Positions 15,475 through 21,858 of a stretch of 21,858 bases of DNA are shown here, one piece after another. Below the pieces are notes generated by a model. That model was not told the DNA's origin. It ran no database searches and was given only the letters and a program-made list of their open reading frames with translations. This DNA comes from an uncultured Acidimicrobiaceae bacterium. Lineage in GTDB: Bacteria > Actinomycetota > Acidimicrobiia > Acidimicrobiales > Ilumatobacteraceae. The stretch is taken from NCBI GenBank assembly GCA_903904615.1, contig CAIVDG010000368.1, forward strand, positions 1 to 21,858. The letters run 5' to 3'. Position 1 is the stretch's first letter. Every line of letters starts with the position of its first letter. The translations under genes and the position numbers were made by a program.

Positions 15475-15843
15475 CTAGAGCACCTCCGGTGCAAGCGAAA
15501 CAATTCGCATGAACTTCTTGTCACGCAGTTCGCGGCCAACGGGTCCGAAGATACGTGTGCCACGAGGCGTGAGGTCTTCTTTGATGAGCACTGCAGCGTT
15601 CTCGTCGAAGCGGATGTAGCTGCCGTCGGGACGACGCTTTTCCTTCTTCACACGAACAACAACACAACGAACAACTTCGCCCTTCTTTACACCTGCACCA
15701 GGAATTGCATCCTTAACTGTGCCGATGAAGACGTCACCGATGGATGCGTAACGACGACGCGTACCACCGAGGACTTTGATGACGAGAACTTCTTTTGCGC
15801 CGCTGTTGTCGGCAACGCGAAGTCGAGATTCTTGCTGGATCAC
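15475..15843 (-). CDS. rplN: 50S ribosomal protein L14
   Basis: Large-subunit protein at the intersubunit bridge with 16S helix 44. The 122 residues are the invariant family length. The start MIQQESRLRVADNSGAKE and the basic loop VKKEKRRPDGSYIRFDENA are diagnostic. The start is GTG at 15843 and overlaps the rpsQ stop by four bases (GTGA). A GTG that doubles as part of the upstream stop indicates translational coupling. Confidence 0.98.
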   Translation of the reverse strand: MIQQESRLRVADNSGAKEVLVIKVLGGTRRRYASIGDVFIGTVKDAIPGAGVKKGEVVRCVVVRVKKEKRRPDGSYIRFDENAAVLIKEDLTPRGTRIFGPVGRELRDKKFMRIVSLAPEVL

Positions 15844-16112
15844 TTTGCACGCTCCAGAATTTCAACGATGCGCCAGCGCTTCAGCTTTGACATCGGGCGG
15901 ACTTCCATGACGCGTACGCGGTCGCCGACATTGACGTCGTTGGCCTCGTCGTGTGCATAGAGCTTCTTTGTACGAAGAACGAACTTGTCGTACTTCGCAT
16001 GGCGAACGCGCTCGACAACTGCGATGACAGCTGTTTGGTTCATCTTGTTCGAGACAACAAGACCTTCACGGATCTTGCGTGCGTTGCGCTCGGTGTTTGT
16101 TACTTCTGCCAT
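15840..16112 (-). CDS. rpsQ: 30S ribosomal protein S17
   Basis: Primary 16S rRNA binder with an OB fold. From the ATG at 16112 the protein has 90 residues. GLVVSNKMNQTAVIAVVERVRH and YAHDEANDVNVGDRVRVMEVRPMSK are typical; the first matches the S17 signature G(K/V)VVS(D/N)KM(D/N)(K/Q)T. A GTG at 16124, overlapping the rpmC stop, would add four residues and cannot be excluded. It overlaps rplN by four bases at its end. Confidence 0.96.
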   Translation of the reverse strand: MAEVTNTERNARKIREGLVVSNKMNQTAVIAVVERVRHAKYDKFVLRTKKLYAHDEANDVNVGDRVRVMEVRPMSKLKRWRIVEILERAK

Positions 16113-16120
16113 GTGACTAC

Positions 16121-16339
16121 TCACTTCCCGGCTGCCTCAGCCGCTGCGATTTCGCGCTGACGGATGAGGGTGTTGATGCGGGCGATTTGGCGACGCACTT
16201 TGCGCAGCTCGTCATGCTTGTCGAGCTGGCCAGTTGCATTGCGGAATCGCAGGTTGAGGGACTCTTGCTTGCTTGCACGAAGCTCTGCCACAAGTGCGGC
16301 GAGATCCATGTCGCGGAGTTCGATAATTGAACGTGCCAT
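16121..16339 (-). CDS. rpmC: 50S ribosomal protein L29
   Basis: Small helical protein at the tunnel exit, near the docking site of trigger factor and the signal recognition particle. The protein has 72 residues from ATG 16339. Two long helices are visible; ELRASKQESLNLRFRNATGQL and the basic KVRRQIARINTLIRQRE stretch are diagnostic. The open frame continues upstream into rplP without L29 similarity, so I start at MARSIIELR. It lies 19 nt after rplP. Confidence 0.96.
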   Translation of the reverse strand: MARSIIELRDMDLAALVAELRASKQESLNLRFRNATGQLDKHDELRKVRRQIARINTLIRQREIAAAEAAGK

Positions 16340-16358
16340 TTCTTCTGTACCTCTCGAA

Positions 16359-16775
16359 TCAGATCTGCTCGTCGCGGCTAATGACGCGAGCCTTGATCGG
16401 GAGTTTTTGCACGGCACGCTCGAGAGCGGCCTTTGCAATCTCGGGTGTTGGATAGGACAATTCGAAAAGAATGCGGCCAGGCTTTACAACAGCCACCCAG
16501 AACTCTGGGTTGCCCTTGCCAGAACCCATGCGAGTTTCTGCTGGCTTCTTTGTGACTGGCTTGTCAGGGAAAACGTTGATCCACACCTTGCCACCGCGCT
16601 TGATGTGACGTGTCATGGCAATACGTGCTGCTTCAATCTGACGTGCGGTGATCCAGCCTGGTTCCAGAGCTTGAATTCCGTATTCGCCGAATGCGAGTGC
16701 GTTTCCACCTTTTGAAACACCGGTCATACGACCACGATGGTGCTTACGGTGCTTGACCTTACGAGGCATCAACAT
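16359..16775 (-). CDS. rplP: 50S ribosomal protein L16
   Basis: Large-subunit protein that helps position A-site tRNA. The protein has 138 residues. The N-terminus MLMPRKVKHRKHHRGRMTG, the segment TARQIEAARIAMTRHIKRGG and the PVTKKPAETRMGSGKGNPE loop are diagnostic. The first ATG (16775) is 7 nt from GGAGGA, so it is preferred over the ATG six bases downstream. The rpsC stop and this ATG are separated only by TC. Confidence 0.98.
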   Translation of the reverse strand: MLMPRKVKHRKHHRGRMTGVSKGGNALAFGEYGIQALEPGWITARQIEAARIAMTRHIKRGGKVWINVFPDKPVTKKPAETRMGSGKGNPEFWVAVVKPGRILFELSYPTPEIAKAALERAVQKLPIKARVISRDEQI

Positions 16776-16777
16776 GA

Positions 16778-17674
16778 TTAGTCCTCCCCACGAAGCTTTG
16801 GAGTCTCGTGCGAATCCTGAAGGCGACGCTCGATTGCCTCTTCCTCTTCAAGCAAACGCTCGAACTCAGGATCGGCTGGCTTCACGAGTGGCGCCATTTC
16901 TTCTGCAACATCGGCAGCAGCAACGCGTGGACCTGCAGACGACACGACCTTGCGTGATGCCGGCTGATCGGCAATTGCCTGACCAGATGTTTCGCCCACT
17001 GCCATTGCGGCTTCGCGGGAAATCTTGTCTTGTGTTGTGGTCTTGTACGGAACGATGTCGCCCTTGTACAGCCATACCTTCACGCCAACACGACCAGAGC
17101 TGGTGCGTGCTTCGCGGAAGCCGTAATCGATGTCGGCACGAAGTGTGTGCAAGGGCACGCGACCTTCGCGGTACCACTCGGTGCGGCTCATTTCTGCGCC
17201 ACCCAAACGACCGGAACACTGAACTCGAATACCAAGTGCACCGAACTTCTGTGCGTTCTGCACAGCGCGCTTCATTGCACGACGGAATGCGATGCGGTTG
17301 ACCAACTGGTCGGCAACGCCCTGTGCGATGAGTGCAGCGTCAAGTTCTGCTTGCTTGATTTCAACGATGTTCAACTGCAAACGATTGTTGCCAGTGATTT
17401 GTGCGAGACCTGCACGAAGTTCGTCGGCCTTTGCACCCTTACGACCGATAACAATTCCGGGGCGTGCGGTGTGCACGTCGATGCGGAGTTTGTCGCGTGT
17501 GCGCTCTACTTCAACGCGGCTGACTGCTGCGTCTTCGAGAGTGGTCATGAGGTATTCGCGAATCTTCCAGTCCTCGGTGAGGTAGTCCTTGTATTCACGC
17601 TCACTGAACCAACGGCTCTTCCAGTCGGTGGTGACACCAAGACGGAAGCCGTATGGATTGATCTTCTGGCCCAT
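16778..17674 (-). CDS. rpsC: 30S ribosomal protein S3 with long C-terminal extension
   Basis: Head protein of the small subunit forming the mRNA entry pore. The N-terminal MGQKINPYGFRLGVTTDWKS and the type-II KH domain with loop GRKG (77-80) are standard, and the C-terminal domain ends around residue 215 (GVKVWLYKGDIVPYK). At 298 residues it exceeds E. coli's 233. The extra 70-80 residues are rich in Ala, Glu and Pro and end in an acidic, probably helical stretch (FERLLEEEEAIERRL). Such tails occur in actinobacterial S3 but vary. The ATG at 17674 overlaps the rplV stop by one base (TGATG). Confidence 0.98.
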   Translation of the reverse strand: MGQKINPYGFRLGVTTDWKSRWFSEREYKDYLTEDWKIREYLMTTLEDAAVSRVEVERTRDKLRIDVHTARPGIVIGRKGAKADELRAGLAQITGNNRLQLNIVEIKQAELDAALIAQGVADQLVNRIAFRRAMKRAVQNAQKFGALGIRVQCSGRLGGAEMSRTEWYREGRVPLHTLRADIDYGFREARTSSGRVGVKVWLYKGDIVPYKTTTQDKISREAAMAVGETSGQAIADQPASRKVVSSAGPRVAAADVAEEMAPLVKPADPEFERLLEEEEAIERRLQDSHETPKLRGED

Positions 17675-18225
17675 CAGTTGCCTGCTTCTTCGGTTGATGT
17701 TGTGTCTTCTGCGGGAGCTTCTGCTGCCGGTGCTTCTTGTGCTGGTTCAGCAGCCTTACGACTTGCTGCAACACGAGCGCGACGGTTGCTTGTTGGTGCA
17801 CCCTTTGCCATGGTCTTTGCTTCGAGAACGGCGAGTTGATCGTCGCTCATGCGATCGACAATGACGGTGATGTGGCAGGTGCGCTTGTTGATCTTGCCTG
17901 CGCGTCCCTTTGCACGTGGGCGGAATCGCTTCAGTGTTGGACCTTCGTCTGCGAAACATGCCTTGACGAAGAGTTCGTCTGCATCGAGCTTGTCGTTTGT
18001 TGTTGCGTTAGCAACTGCAGATGCGAGTACCTTGCGAACAACGCGAGCCATTTCACGATCGGTGAACTGCAAGATTTCGTCTGCTGTACGAACGTCTTGG
18101 TTGCGCACGAGGTTCAACACCACGCGAGCTTTTGACGCTGACGAGCGAACGTACTTTGCGCTGGCCTTGCTGCCGCTCTTGGTGCCGGCAACGCGGTTTG
18201 CTTCATTGAGCTTTGGACCGGTCAT
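17674..18225 (-). CDS. rplV: 50S ribosomal protein L22 with acidic C-terminal tail
   Basis: Large-subunit protein whose beta-hairpin lines the nascent-chain tunnel. At 183 residues it is much longer than the usual 110-120. About 22 N-terminal residues precede the core, which starts at AKYVRSSASKARVVLNLVR. The tunnel hairpin is ADEGPTLKRFRPRAKGRAGKI and the core ends at CHITVIV. The last 45 residues form an Ala/Pro/Glu-rich, low-complexity acidic tail. The ATG at 18225 is separated from the rpsS stop by TC only. The stop overlaps rpsC by one base. Confidence 0.97.
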   Translation of the reverse strand: MTGPKLNEANRVAGTKSGSKASAKYVRSSASKARVVLNLVRNQDVRTADEILQFTDREMARVVRKVLASAVANATTNDKLDADELFVKACFADEGPTLKRFRPRAKGRAGKINKRTCHITVIVDRMSDDQLAVLEAKTMAKGAPTSNRRARVAASRKAAEPAQEAPAAEAPAEDTTSTEEAGN

Positions 18226-18227
18226 GA

Positions 18228-18506
18228 CTACTTCTTCGCGTTCTTTTCTTGTCCGGCATGGAAGCGGAACGTACGGGTAGGAGAGAACTCGCCGAGCTTG
18301 TGGCCAACCATTGATTCAGAGATGTAGACGGGCACGTGCTTGCGACCGTCGTGTACTGCAATGGTGTGACCGACCATGTCGGGAACGATGGTGGAACGAC
18401 GTGACCAGGTCTTGATGACCTTGCGATCGCCCGATGCATTTGCAGCGTCGACCTTCTTGAGCAGATGCTCGTCGACGAATGGACCCTTTTTGAGGCTGCG
18501 AGACAT
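18228..18506 (-). CDS. rpsS: 30S ribosomal protein S19
   Basis: Head protein of the small subunit in complex with S13. The 92 residues are the normal length. MSRSLKKGPFVDEHLLKKV, TWSRRSTIVPDMVGHTIAVHDG and VGHKLGEFSPTRTFRFH are the family signatures. ATG at 18506. The Shine-Dalgarno GGAGGTAACA includes the TAA stop of rplB, so initiation is tied to termination upstream. Confidence 0.98.
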   Translation of the reverse strand: MSRSLKKGPFVDEHLLKKVDAANASGDRKVIKTWSRRSTIVPDMVGHTIAVHDGRKHVPVYISESMVGHKLGEFSPTRTFRFHAGQEKNAKK

Positions 18507-18509
18507 GTG

Positions 18510-19346
18510 TTACCTCCGTCCCTTTCCTGCGCGACGGCGGCGAACAATAAGTTGCTGCGACGGCTTGTTTTTGTTGCGGGTACGACCTTCTGGCTTGCCC
18601 CATGGCGACACTGGTGGACGTCCACCAGAAGTCTTTCCTTCACCACCACCGAGAGGGTGGTCGACAGGGTTCATAGCCACACCGCGGGTTTGTGGGCGAA
18701 CGCCCTTCCAACGGTTACGACCGGCCTTACCAATCTTGATGAGTTCATGCTCGGAGTTGCCAACTTCGCCAACAGTGGCGCGGCAGTCGAGAAGAACGCG
18801 ACGCATTTCAGTTGATGGCAAACGCAGTGTTGCGAAGTCGCCATCTTTTGCGACTAACTGAACTGCCATTCCGGCAGAGCGGCCAATTTTGCCACCCTGA
18901 CCTGGACGGAGTTCAACGTTGTGAACAACGGTACCGACAGGCATGTAACGCAATTGCATTGCGTTGCCTGGCTTGATGTCTGCACCGTGTCCGCTTTCAA
19001 CGAACATTCCAACTTCAAGACCCTTTGGCGCAAGGATGTATGCCTTTGTGCCGTCGGTGTAATGAAGAAGCGCAATACGACATGTGCGGTTCGGGTCGTA
19101 TTCAATTGATGCGACCTTTGCAGGCACACCATCTTTGTTGCGCTTGAAGTCGATGATGCGGTACTGACGCTTGTGTGCTCCACCTTTATGGCGAGCAGTC
19201 TTGCGACCGTACGAGTTACGACCACCAGTGTTCGACTTCGATGCGAGAAGTGTCTTCTCTGGTGTTGTCTTTGTGATTTCGGAGAAGTCCGACACCGTCT
19301 GGAAACGACGGCCCGGGCTTGTTGGCTTGCGCTTACGAATTGCCAT
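18510..19346 (-). CDS. rplB: 50S ribosomal protein L2
   Basis: Core large-subunit protein needed for subunit association and peptidyl-transferase assembly. The protein has 278 residues. An N-terminal extension precedes the OB fold (RIIDFKRNKDGVPAKVASIEYDPNR) and an SH3-like domain. The C-terminal signature GVAMNPVDHPLGGGEG spans 222-237 with His230, equivalent to the functionally important E. coli His229. The tail is strongly basic. ATG at 19346, 7 nt after rplW. Confidence 0.98.
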   Translation of the reverse strand: MAIRKRKPTSPGRRFQTVSDFSEITKTTPEKTLLASKSNTGGRNSYGRKTARHKGGAHKRQYRIIDFKRNKDGVPAKVASIEYDPNRTCRIALLHYTDGTKAYILAPKGLEVGMFVESGHGADIKPGNAMQLRYMPVGTVVHNVELRPGQGGKIGRSAGMAVQLVAKDGDFATLRLPSTEMRRVLLDCRATVGEVGNSEHELIKIGKAGRNRWKGVRPQTRGVAMNPVDHPLGGGEGKTSGGRPPVSPWGKPEGRTRNKNKPSQQLIVRRRRAGKGRR

Positions 19347-19353
19347 GATGATC

Positions 19354-19644
19354 TCAGCTTTCGAACAGCGGGATCTTGCTTCCCGCTGCGAGGGTGACGA
19401 TGGCCCGCTTGGTGTGCGGACGCTGACCGATTCGGTTGGAGTTACGGGTGCGCTGGTACTTGCCCTTGCGGTTAAGGGTGTTGACCTTCAGCACCTTCAC
19501 GCCCCAGATTGCCTCGATTGCATCGTGGATCTCGGGCTTAGTTGCGTCGACGTGAACTTGAAATGTGTAGACGTCGGTCTCCATCAGTGCGTAGCTCTTT
19601 TCAGAGACCACTGGCTGAATGATGATGTCGCGTGGGTCTTTCAT
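19354..19644 (-). CDS. rplW: 50S ribosomal protein L23
   Basis: Tunnel-exit protein that docks trigger factor and the signal recognition particle. The protein has 96 residues. The N-terminal PRDIIIQPVVSEKSYALME, the segment VDATKPEIHDAIEAIWGVKV and the conserved RKGKYQRT loop are diagnostic. The ATG at 19644 overlaps the rplD stop by one base (TAATG). It lies 7 nt before rplB. Confidence 0.98.
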   Translation of the reverse strand: MKDPRDIIIQPVVSEKSYALMETDVYTFQVHVDATKPEIHDAIEAIWGVKVLKVNTLNRKGKYQRTRNSNRIGQRPHTKRAIVTLAAGSKIPLFES

Positions 19645-20264
19645 TACTTCGCGTCCTTTGTTCCGGGAAGACTGTCTTGTGAGAACACAATCCAGTCGTT
19701 GCAGAGCACGTCGTATGCGTTCAGGTCACCAACAAGGATGAGATGAACGTCTGGAAGATTGCGGAAGCTCTTGATTGCGTTCTCTTCATTTGGAGTAACG
19801 ACAACGAGAACTTTTCCGGTTGCACCAATTGCCTCGAGAGTCTTGATTGCTGCCTTGGTGCTTGGAGTGCTGAAGCCCCAAGAATCGAGAACAACAACAC
19901 GTCCTTCGCTGTTGCGATCTGACAATGCAGATGCAAGCGCAAGACGAATCATTTTGCGAGGTGTGCGTTGTGCATAGCTGCGTGGCTGTGGGCCGTGAGC
20001 AATACCACCACCGGTGTAGTGAGGTGCCTGCATGGAGCCCTGACGAGCGCCACCAGTTCCCTTCTGGTTGAAAGGCTTCTTGCCGGTACCAGCAACTTCT
20101 GCACGAGTCTTCGTTGCAGATGTTCCGGAACGACGGTTAGCAAGTTGTGCCTTGACAACTTGGTGCATAACAGGAACGTTTGGTTGCACTGCGAACAAGT
20201 CGTCTGCAACTTCAATGTTTCCTGCGGCCTTGCCTGATGCGTTCTTTAATGCGATAGATGCCAT
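19644..20264 (-). CDS. rplD: 50S ribosomal protein L4
   Basis: Large-subunit protein whose extended loop reaches the exit tunnel; in E. coli it also represses its own operon by binding the S10 leader. The protein has 206 residues from ATG 20264. The loop region GTGKKPFNQKGTGGARQGSMQAPHY (key part KGTGGARQGS, residues 68-77) is diagnostic, and the globular domain follows. A GTG at 20273, overlapping the rplC stop (GTGA), would add three residues. I prefer the ATG because the family starts near this point. A repressor role here would be analogous, not shown. Confidence 0.97.
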   Translation of the reverse strand: MASIALKNASGKAAGNIEVADDLFAVQPNVPVMHQVVKAQLANRRSGTSATKTRAEVAGTGKKPFNQKGTGGARQGSMQAPHYTGGGIAHGPQPRSYAQRTPRKMIRLALASALSDRNSEGRVVVLDSWGFSTPSTKAAIKTLEAIGATGKVLVVVTPNEENAIKSFRNLPDVHLILVGDLNAYDVLCNDWIVFSQDSLPGTKDAK

Positions 20265-20269
20265 GAGAA

Positions 20270-20908
20270 TCACTTCGCCTTTACTGCATTACGCACGATG
20301 ACAACGCCACCGTTTGGACCTGGAACTGAACCCTTGACGAGCAAGAGACCGCGTTCTGGATCTGCTTGCACGATTTCAAGATTCAATGTGGTGACCTGCT
20401 CGTTGCCCATGTGACCAGCCATGCGCAGACCCTTGAACACGCGTCCGGGGAATGAACATGAACCGATGGAACCTGGTGCACGGTGGTGCTTGTGGTTACC
20501 GTGGCTTGCGCCTTGGCCATTGAAGTTGTGACGCTTCATTCCACCTGCAAAACCTTTACCGCGGCTCACCGCGGTGACGTCTACTTTTTCGCCTGCTGCG
20601 AGAACGTCTGCACCTAGTTCTTGTCCGACTTCAAAACCATCAACAGAGTCGAGGCGAAGTTCGACAAGACGTCGACCTGCTTCAACACTTGCTGCTGCAA
20701 AGTGACCCTGTTCGGGCTTGCTCAATTTGCTGGCGGCTTTTTGTCCGTATGTAACTTGCAGAGCGGTGTACCCGTCGCGGTCATTTGTTTTGACTTGAAC
20801 GACGCGCACCGGCTCGACGCGCAGAACTGTGACGGGGATGACGCGTTGGTCATCTCCCCACACCTGTGTCATGCCGACTTTCTCGCCGACGATCGCTTTT
20901 TGTGCCAT
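20270..20908 (-). CDS. rplC: 50S ribosomal protein L3
   Basis: Early-assembly large-subunit protein near the peptidyl-transferase centre. The protein has 212 residues. The N-terminus AIVGEKVGMTQVW, the segment SRGKGFAGGMKRHNF (115-129) and the signature GASHGNHKHHRAPGSIG (133-149) are diagnostic. ATG at 20908. This is the first ribosomal gene of the block: S10 (rpsJ) is not upstream. The preceding 270 nt hold a promoter candidate and a hairpin-rich leader, so the gene probably heads the transcript. Confidence 0.98.
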   Translation of the reverse strand: MAQKAIVGEKVGMTQVWGDDQRVIPVTVLRVEPVRVVQVKTNDRDGYTALQVTYGQKAASKLSKPEQGHFAAASVEAGRRLVELRLDSVDGFEVGQELGADVLAAGEKVDVTAVSRGKGFAGGMKRHNFNGQGASHGNHKHHRAPGSIGSCSFPGRVFKGLRMAGHMGNEQVTTLNLEIVQADPERGLLLVKGSVPGPNGGVVIVRNAVKAK

Positions 20909-21094
20909 GGCGGCAACCCTTTTTCTCGTTGGTTATTCACGCAAATGCTCCGACAACATTTCTGTTGACGGAGCACCTGTCTGGGTTTTGCCGTGTGGTT
21001 CCTTTTTGCATTTCTGCAACGAGGCCTTCACGGACGTCGATTGTGTTTTCGACGATCGATCTAGCTTTTCGAGCCGAAGCCCGAATCGCACGGA
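20909..21094 (-). promoter_or_regulatory. Hairpin-rich 5' leader of the rplC operon
   Basis: Four non-overlapping hairpins occur in minus-strand order. First, 21085-21068: 7 bp with a TTCG (UUCG) loop. Second, 21054-21035: CGTCGA/TCGACG, 6 bp, 8-nt loop. Third, 21019-21006: TTGCA-GAAA-TGCAA. Fourth, 20975-20946: 7 bp, one mismatch, 5 bp, GAAA loop, ending 37 nt before the rplC ATG. Three of the four loops are exceptionally stable tetraloop types. No convincing protein is encoded here. By analogy with r-protein leaders it may bind a product of the operon (L4 in E. coli), but the sequence does not show which. Confidence 0.6.
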
Positions 21095-21100
21095 GTAGGA

Positions 21101-21129
21101 ACGCTATCGGCGGATTCCCCCGACCACAA
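21101..21129 (-). promoter_or_regulatory. Candidate promoter of the rplC-secY-adk operon
   Basis: Minus-strand TTGTGG (21129-21124) and TAGCGT (21106-21101) are 17 nt apart. The -10 box and the following start region match the infA promoter candidate at 19 of 23 positions. A start near 21094 would give a leader of about 185 nt. Confidence 0.5.
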
Positions 21130-21180
21130 AGGGTTGACACGGGGTATTTGGACTATTTGGGAGGCGACCAAAAGGTCTTC

Positions 21181-21858
21181 CTAACGCGGGAAACGAGCGC
21201 CAATCCACTCGGCCACAGCTGCCATGGCCTCTACTCGGTGCCCCTCTAGGTAATGGGGTGCACCCTTCATCTCTCGGTAGGTGACATCGTCAGCCCCGGC
21301 GGCGTCAACTATCTCTTTTGCCTGCCAGACACGAATTTCGGTATCCGCCGTGGGGTGCACCAAAAGGGTGGGAACAGTCACTTTTGGCATGGTGTCGGCC
21401 AGTTTTGCGTGGCTGGACAGCCCCGACCAGGTGCTGAGCCACCCCCGAGCCGTCATGGTCCGGGCGAGCCCTCCACGGCCATAATTGGCCTCAAAAGGGT
21501 CTGGAAAAGCGAAAAGTGACCCCATTGGACGGTCGTCGGGGTCGATGGAGAGGTCCAGATAGGCCGGGTCGGCCAGGGTCCGGTAGATGGTGAGGTACTT
21601 GGCAAAGACCCGTCGAGCCCGAAGGTCCCGCCATGTCTCCAAGTTTGTGTCTTTGTGAATTTCTGAGAGCTGGCGGCCGGCGGTCTCCGAGTCGGCAATG
21701 GACTGTTTGGCCACGGCATCAATGCGAGCCACTCGGTCTCGTTGAGCAGCCCGATATTTGGCCACCCAGGCTGGGTCATACGACGAGTGCTCAGGCCAAG
21801 GTCGCCATCCATTGTCTGGGTTGTACATGTCTAACTCTGGGTCACGACTGAAAGGGTC
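21181..21858 (-). CDS. Alpha/beta-hydrolase, C-terminal part (5' end outside the window)
   Basis: The frame is open to the right edge (last visible upstream codons read DPFSRDPELD before an internal Met at 21828), so this is the C-terminal 225 residues of a larger protein. Numbered from that Met, VPTLLVHPTADTEI carries the likely catalytic Asp162, and GAPHYLEGHR carries the likely catalytic His192. Both sit where the alpha/beta-hydrolase fold places them. The nucleophile serine would lie upstream, outside the window. A helical cap-like region (about 20-110) precedes them. The substrate is unknown. It lies on the same strand as the ribosomal genes, 272 nt upstream of rplC, where rpsJ or the str operon would be expected; I see no functional link. 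Confidence 0.8.
   Translation of the reverse strand, partial: DPFSRDPELDMYNPDNGWRPWPEHSSYDPAWVAKYRAAQRDRVARIDAVAKQSIADSETAGRQLSEIHKDTNLETWRDLRARRVFAKYLTIYRTLADPAYLDLSIDPDDRPMGSLFAFPDPFEANYGRGGLARTMTARGWLSTWSGLSSHAKLADTMPKVTVPTLLVHPTADTEIRVWQAKEIVDAAGADDVTYREMKGAPHYLEGHRVEAMAAVAEWIGARFPR

Noticed and set aside
17030..17839. Long plus-strand frame (269 codons) opposite rpsC and rplV
   Set aside because: Cys/Leu/Val-rich antisense shadow of two well-identified ribosomal genes, with no recognisable domain and no ribosome-binding site.
20937..21140. Minus-strand frame of 67 codons upstream of rplC, with a SARK-xx-IVE-T stretch faintly like S10
   Set aside because: Similarity to S10 is limited to a few residues, the rest does not match, and the length is too short. 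The GTG start would lie upstream of the promoter candidate, and the region is better explained as a hairpin-rich leader.
21134..21160. TTGACA followed by AT-rich TATTTGGACTAT on the plus strand
   Set aside because: No -10 match at 16-18 nt spacing, and no plus-strand gene lies downstream.
21160..21180. Small GACC-TTTT-GGTC palindrome after the hydrolase gene as a terminator
   Set aside because: Only a 4-5 bp stem and no T-run after it on the minus strand; too weak to call.

Overview
The window carries the ribosomal-protein 'supercluster' of a bacterium, all of it on the minus strand and therefore read from right to left. Gene order (L3-L4-L23-L2 ... L17-TruA-L13-S9-GlmM-GlmS), a zinc-binding short S14, a zinc-ribbon L36, a zinc-free S4 and moderate GC content all fit Actinomycetota. 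My best guess is a moderate-GC, probably aquatic member of class Acidimicrobiia (Ilumatobacteraceae-like). The phylum is fairly safe. The class is inference.

Layout in transcription order. (1) 21858-21181: the 3' part of an alpha/beta-hydrolase gene that runs off the window. (2) 21180-20909: a promoter candidate and a leader of about 190 nt with four compact hairpins. (3) 20908-10361: the S10/spc block, rplC-rplD-rplW-rplB-rpsS-rplV-rpsC-rplP-rpmC-rpsQ-rplN-rplX-rplE-rpsN-rpsH-rplF-rplR-rpsE-rpmD-rplO-secY, with gaps of 0-49 nt or overlaps of 1-4 nt. rpsJ (S10), normally the first gene, is absent. (4) adk follows, but map, often next to it, is missing. A 100-nt gap with a second promoter candidate and a hairpin then leads into the alpha block infA-rpmJ-rpsM-rpsK-rpsD-rpoA-rplQ-truA. 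infA appears to start with CTG. (5) A 149-nt gap with a third promoter candidate and a G/C-tract leader precedes rplM-rpsI-glmM-glmS.

The genes supply ribosomal subunits, the Sec translocon, the RNA polymerase alpha subunit, IF1, adenylate kinase, tRNA pseudouridylation and the first two committed steps to UDP-GlcNAc (GlmS and GlmM). These are all growth-linked functions, consistent with co-transcription.

Most of the window is conserved core genome. The unusual parts are: the hairpin-rich rplC leader, which replaces the expected rpsJ start of the operon; a near-identical promoter/start-region element shared by the rplC and infA transcripts; a CTG start on infA; and a giant GlmS of at least 1064 residues (usual length about 610), with insertions in its glutaminase and isomerase parts and a C-terminal extension, yet with the catalytic residues in place. 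I saw no mobile elements, CRISPR arrays, tRNAs or rRNAs.
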